Assembly (NCBI GenBank): GCA_900542195.1
Contig: UQNA01000062.1
Location: forward strand, 1-13,871
DNA from: an uncultured Sutterella sp.
GTDB taxonomy: Bacteria; Pseudomonadota; Gammaproteobacteria; Burkholderiales; Burkholderiaceae_F
Direction: 5' to 3'
Length of the DNA stretch: 13,871 nucleotides
The position numbers and the translations under genes were made by a program. The notes under the pieces were generated by a model. The model made no database searches, had not been told where the DNA came from, and saw only the letters and a program-made list of their open reading frames with translations. Shown here in pieces: positions 12,412 to 13,871 of the stretch; position 1 is the first letter of the stretch; each line of letters starts with the position of its first letter.

Positions 12412-13686
12412 ATGAAGACGTTTGAGTTTGCCTACGGACAAGGCAAAAAATCTTTTGCTTTGGAAGAAGAAAGAATCATTAAAGAGGTTAGGACTGAACC
12501 TTTCGAGCCTATCAAAGATCTGAAAGCAGCGATTCATGATGTGCTTTATAACCCGGTCGGTCTTCCTCCTATCGATCAAATCGTTAAGCCCGGTCAAAAG
12601 GTTGCTTTTATCTGCAACGATTTGACCCGAGTTGCAAATTCATTTGAATTCATGCCGATTCTTCTTGATGAAATGAACAAGCTTGGCGTAAAAGACGAGG
12701 ATATGCATATTCTCTTCTCCCTCGGCACACACCGCGCAATGACTCATGAAGAAATGGTTAAAGCCGTGGGCGAAAACGTAGCTTCCAGAGTAAAGATGTA
12801 CAACAGCATCTCTACTCAGACGGAAGACTTCAGATATTTTGGAACTACTTCCCGCGGTACTCCTGTCTGGATTAATAAGCATATTTGCGACGCAGACCAC
12901 GTCATTTTGACAGGAAGCATCGTTCATCACTATTTCAGCGGTTACGGCGGGGGTAGAAAAGCTATCCTCCCAGGCTGTGCTGCTATGGAAACCGTTCGAG
13001 TTAACCACAGCTTCATGCTCCAGCCGGAAGCGGCAATCGGCCGTATGGACGGCAATCCCTGCTATGAGGATCAGGTAGAAGGCGTAAAGCTTTTTGCAAA
13101 AGGACGTTCTCTCTTCTTATTTAATGCCGTCCTCAATGCTCATCATCAGATCTTGAAAGTCTTTGCCGGCGATGTCTTCAAAGCTCATAGAGAGGCTTGC
13201 AAGTTTGTTGATAAGGTCTACGGTTGCGAAATTCCTGAATTGGCCGATATCGTTGTTGCTTCCTGTGGCGGTTATCCGAAAGACATTAACGTCTATCAAA
13301 TGCAGAAGACAATGGACAATGCCGTTTGTGCGGTTAAGCAAGACGGTGCCGTTATTCTATTTGCCGAGTGTGTGGAAGGAAGCGGTTCTGCCGTGTTAGA
13401 AGAAACCTGCAAGCGTTTAGGTTCTCCGGATGCTATCAAGGCAGAATTGGAGAAGAACTTCCAAATCGGCGCGAACAAAGCTTTTGCTGTTACTCGTCTG
13501 ATGAAAAAAGCTAAGTTCTATCTTGTATCTAGTCTTGATCGAAAGATGGCTAGAGAAATGTTGTTTGAAGGAGCCTTCGATACTTTTGAAGAAGCTCTGG
13601 CCGCTGCTGAAGCAAAGATCGGCAGAAACGGAAAAGTTATTCTCATGCCGGAGGGAAGTTTGACAGTACCCCGTCTTAAGGAGTGA
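12412..13686 (+). CDS. larA: LarA-family nickel-pincer 2-hydroxyacid racemase
   Basis: LarA interconverts D- and L-lactate using a nickel pincer nucleotide bound to a lysine; other members act on different 2-hydroxyacids. The 424-aa product keeps the known residues: DLTR (70-73), H107 in GTHR, the proton-exchanging H173, cofactor lysine K183 in GYGGGRKAILPG, and H199, equivalent to H108, H174, K184 and H200 of the Lactobacillus enzyme. The start at 12412 is preferred over the upstream ATG at 12355 because AGGAG lies 7 nt before it and the family begins there. The larB, larC and larE cofactor genes are not in the window, so the cofactor must be made elsewhere. True substrate (lactate, malate or another hydroxyacid) is not decided by sequence. 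It is a single-gene unit ending in a terminator. Confidence 0.87.
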   Translation: MKTFEFAYGQGKKSFALEEERIIKEVRTEPFEPIKDLKAAIHDVLYNPVGLPPIDQIVKPGQKVAFICNDLTRVANSFEFMPILLDEMNKLGVKDEDMHILFSLGTHRAMTHEEMVKAVGENVASRVKMYNSISTQTEDFRYFGTTSRGTPVWINKHICDADHVILTGSIVHHYFSGYGGGRKAILPGCAAMETVRVNHSFMLQPEAAIGRMDGNPCYEDQVEGVKLFAKGRSLFLFNAVLNAHHQILKVFAGDVFKAHREACKFVDKVYGCEIPELADIVVASCGGYPKDINVYQMQKTMDNAVCAVKQDGAVILFAECVEGSGSAVLEETCKRLGSPDAIKAELEKNFQIGANKAFAVTRLMKKAKFYLVSSLDRKMAREMLFEGAFDTFEEALAAAEAKIGRNGKVILMPEGSLTVPRLKE

Positions 13687-13730
13687 TTGACTACCAACTT
13701 CTCAGTAGGACGACAGTACTATTTTTGAGT

Positions 13731-13765
13731 AGAGACGGACAGCATAATCCGTCTCTTTTTGTTTA
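13731..13765 (+). terminator. Rho-independent terminator of larA
   Basis: A 9-bp perfect stem, AGAGACGGA (13731-13739) with TCCGTCTCT (13748-13756), has an 8-nt loop and is followed by TTTTGTTT. It lies 45 nt after the larA stop. The remaining bases to 13871 are AT-rich and hold nothing I can support. Confidence 0.9.
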
Positions 13766-13871
13766 CTTATTTTTCTTTTCCTTACATTATTTCTGAGCGT
13801 TATAGAGGTAATCGATCTAAGACAATCATCTAATAGACTTTGTTTCAGTTTTCCCGAGGATTCTTGATACT

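Noticed and set aside
12407..12415. Two-codon frame ATG-AAA-TGA overlapping the larA start
   Set aside because: It is too short to be informative; such overlaps arise easily in A-rich starts. No evidence of regulation.
13704..13712. AGTAGGAC after larA, resembling the ribosome binding site block of the operon leaders
   Set aside because: No start codon with a usable frame follows before the terminator, and only eight bases match.

Overview
The window looks like a chromosomal segment of an anaerobic or microaerophilic betaproteobacterium of the Sutterellaceae type (Parasutterella-like). This rests on the order yebC-purD-(one gene)-nadD, which is a Burkholderiales arrangement, on moderate G+C, and on the abundance of Tat-exported molybdopterin oxidoreductases. 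The taxon is an inference; no rRNA or other marker is present.

Left part (1-8705, + strand). The first ~55 bases match the 3' end of a group II intron (end of domain V plus domain VI), cut by the window edge. After ~270 bases of structured, AT-rich upstream DNA come two complete paralogous three-gene operons in direct tandem (329-4368 and 4622-8660). Each encodes a Tat-exported molybdenum catalytic subunit (857 aa), a four-cluster ferredoxin-like subunit (192 aa) and an 8-helix NrfD/PsrC-type membrane anchor (295 aa). The products have identical lengths in both copies and the catalytic subunits are roughly 85 % identical by eye. Each operon ends in a UUCG-loop terminator, and each starts behind a related ~88-nt leader. 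The complexes should pass electrons between membrane quinol and an unidentified periplasmic substrate, in the polysulfide/thiosulfate/tetrathionate/arsenate reductase branch of the DMSO reductase superfamily. No dedicated TorD/DmsD-type chaperone or regulator is in the window.

Middle part (8723-12128, - strand). This is a housekeeping cluster transcribed as yebC, purD, an unrecognised exported protein of 239 aa, then nadD. The last three genes abut or nearly abut and look translationally coupled. In many Burkholderiales the slot between purD and nadD holds the oxygen-dependent heme gene hemF; here it holds the exported protein, which fits an anaerobic lifestyle.

Right part (12129-13871). A 283-nt divergent intergenic region separates yebC from a + strand larA-family gene (nickel-pincer hydroxyacid racemase, 424 aa, all catalytic residues present), which ends at a strong terminator. 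The last ~105 bases hold nothing I can support.

Points most worth a second look: the twin-arginine codons of both catalytic subunits are AGG AGG, a perfect Shine-Dalgarno sequence followed in copy 2 by an in-frame ATG; the conserved leaders have competing hairpins next to the ribosome binding site; divergence between the paralogues is focused in two short segments; and the iron-sulfur subunits carry an unusual C-x4-C spacing.
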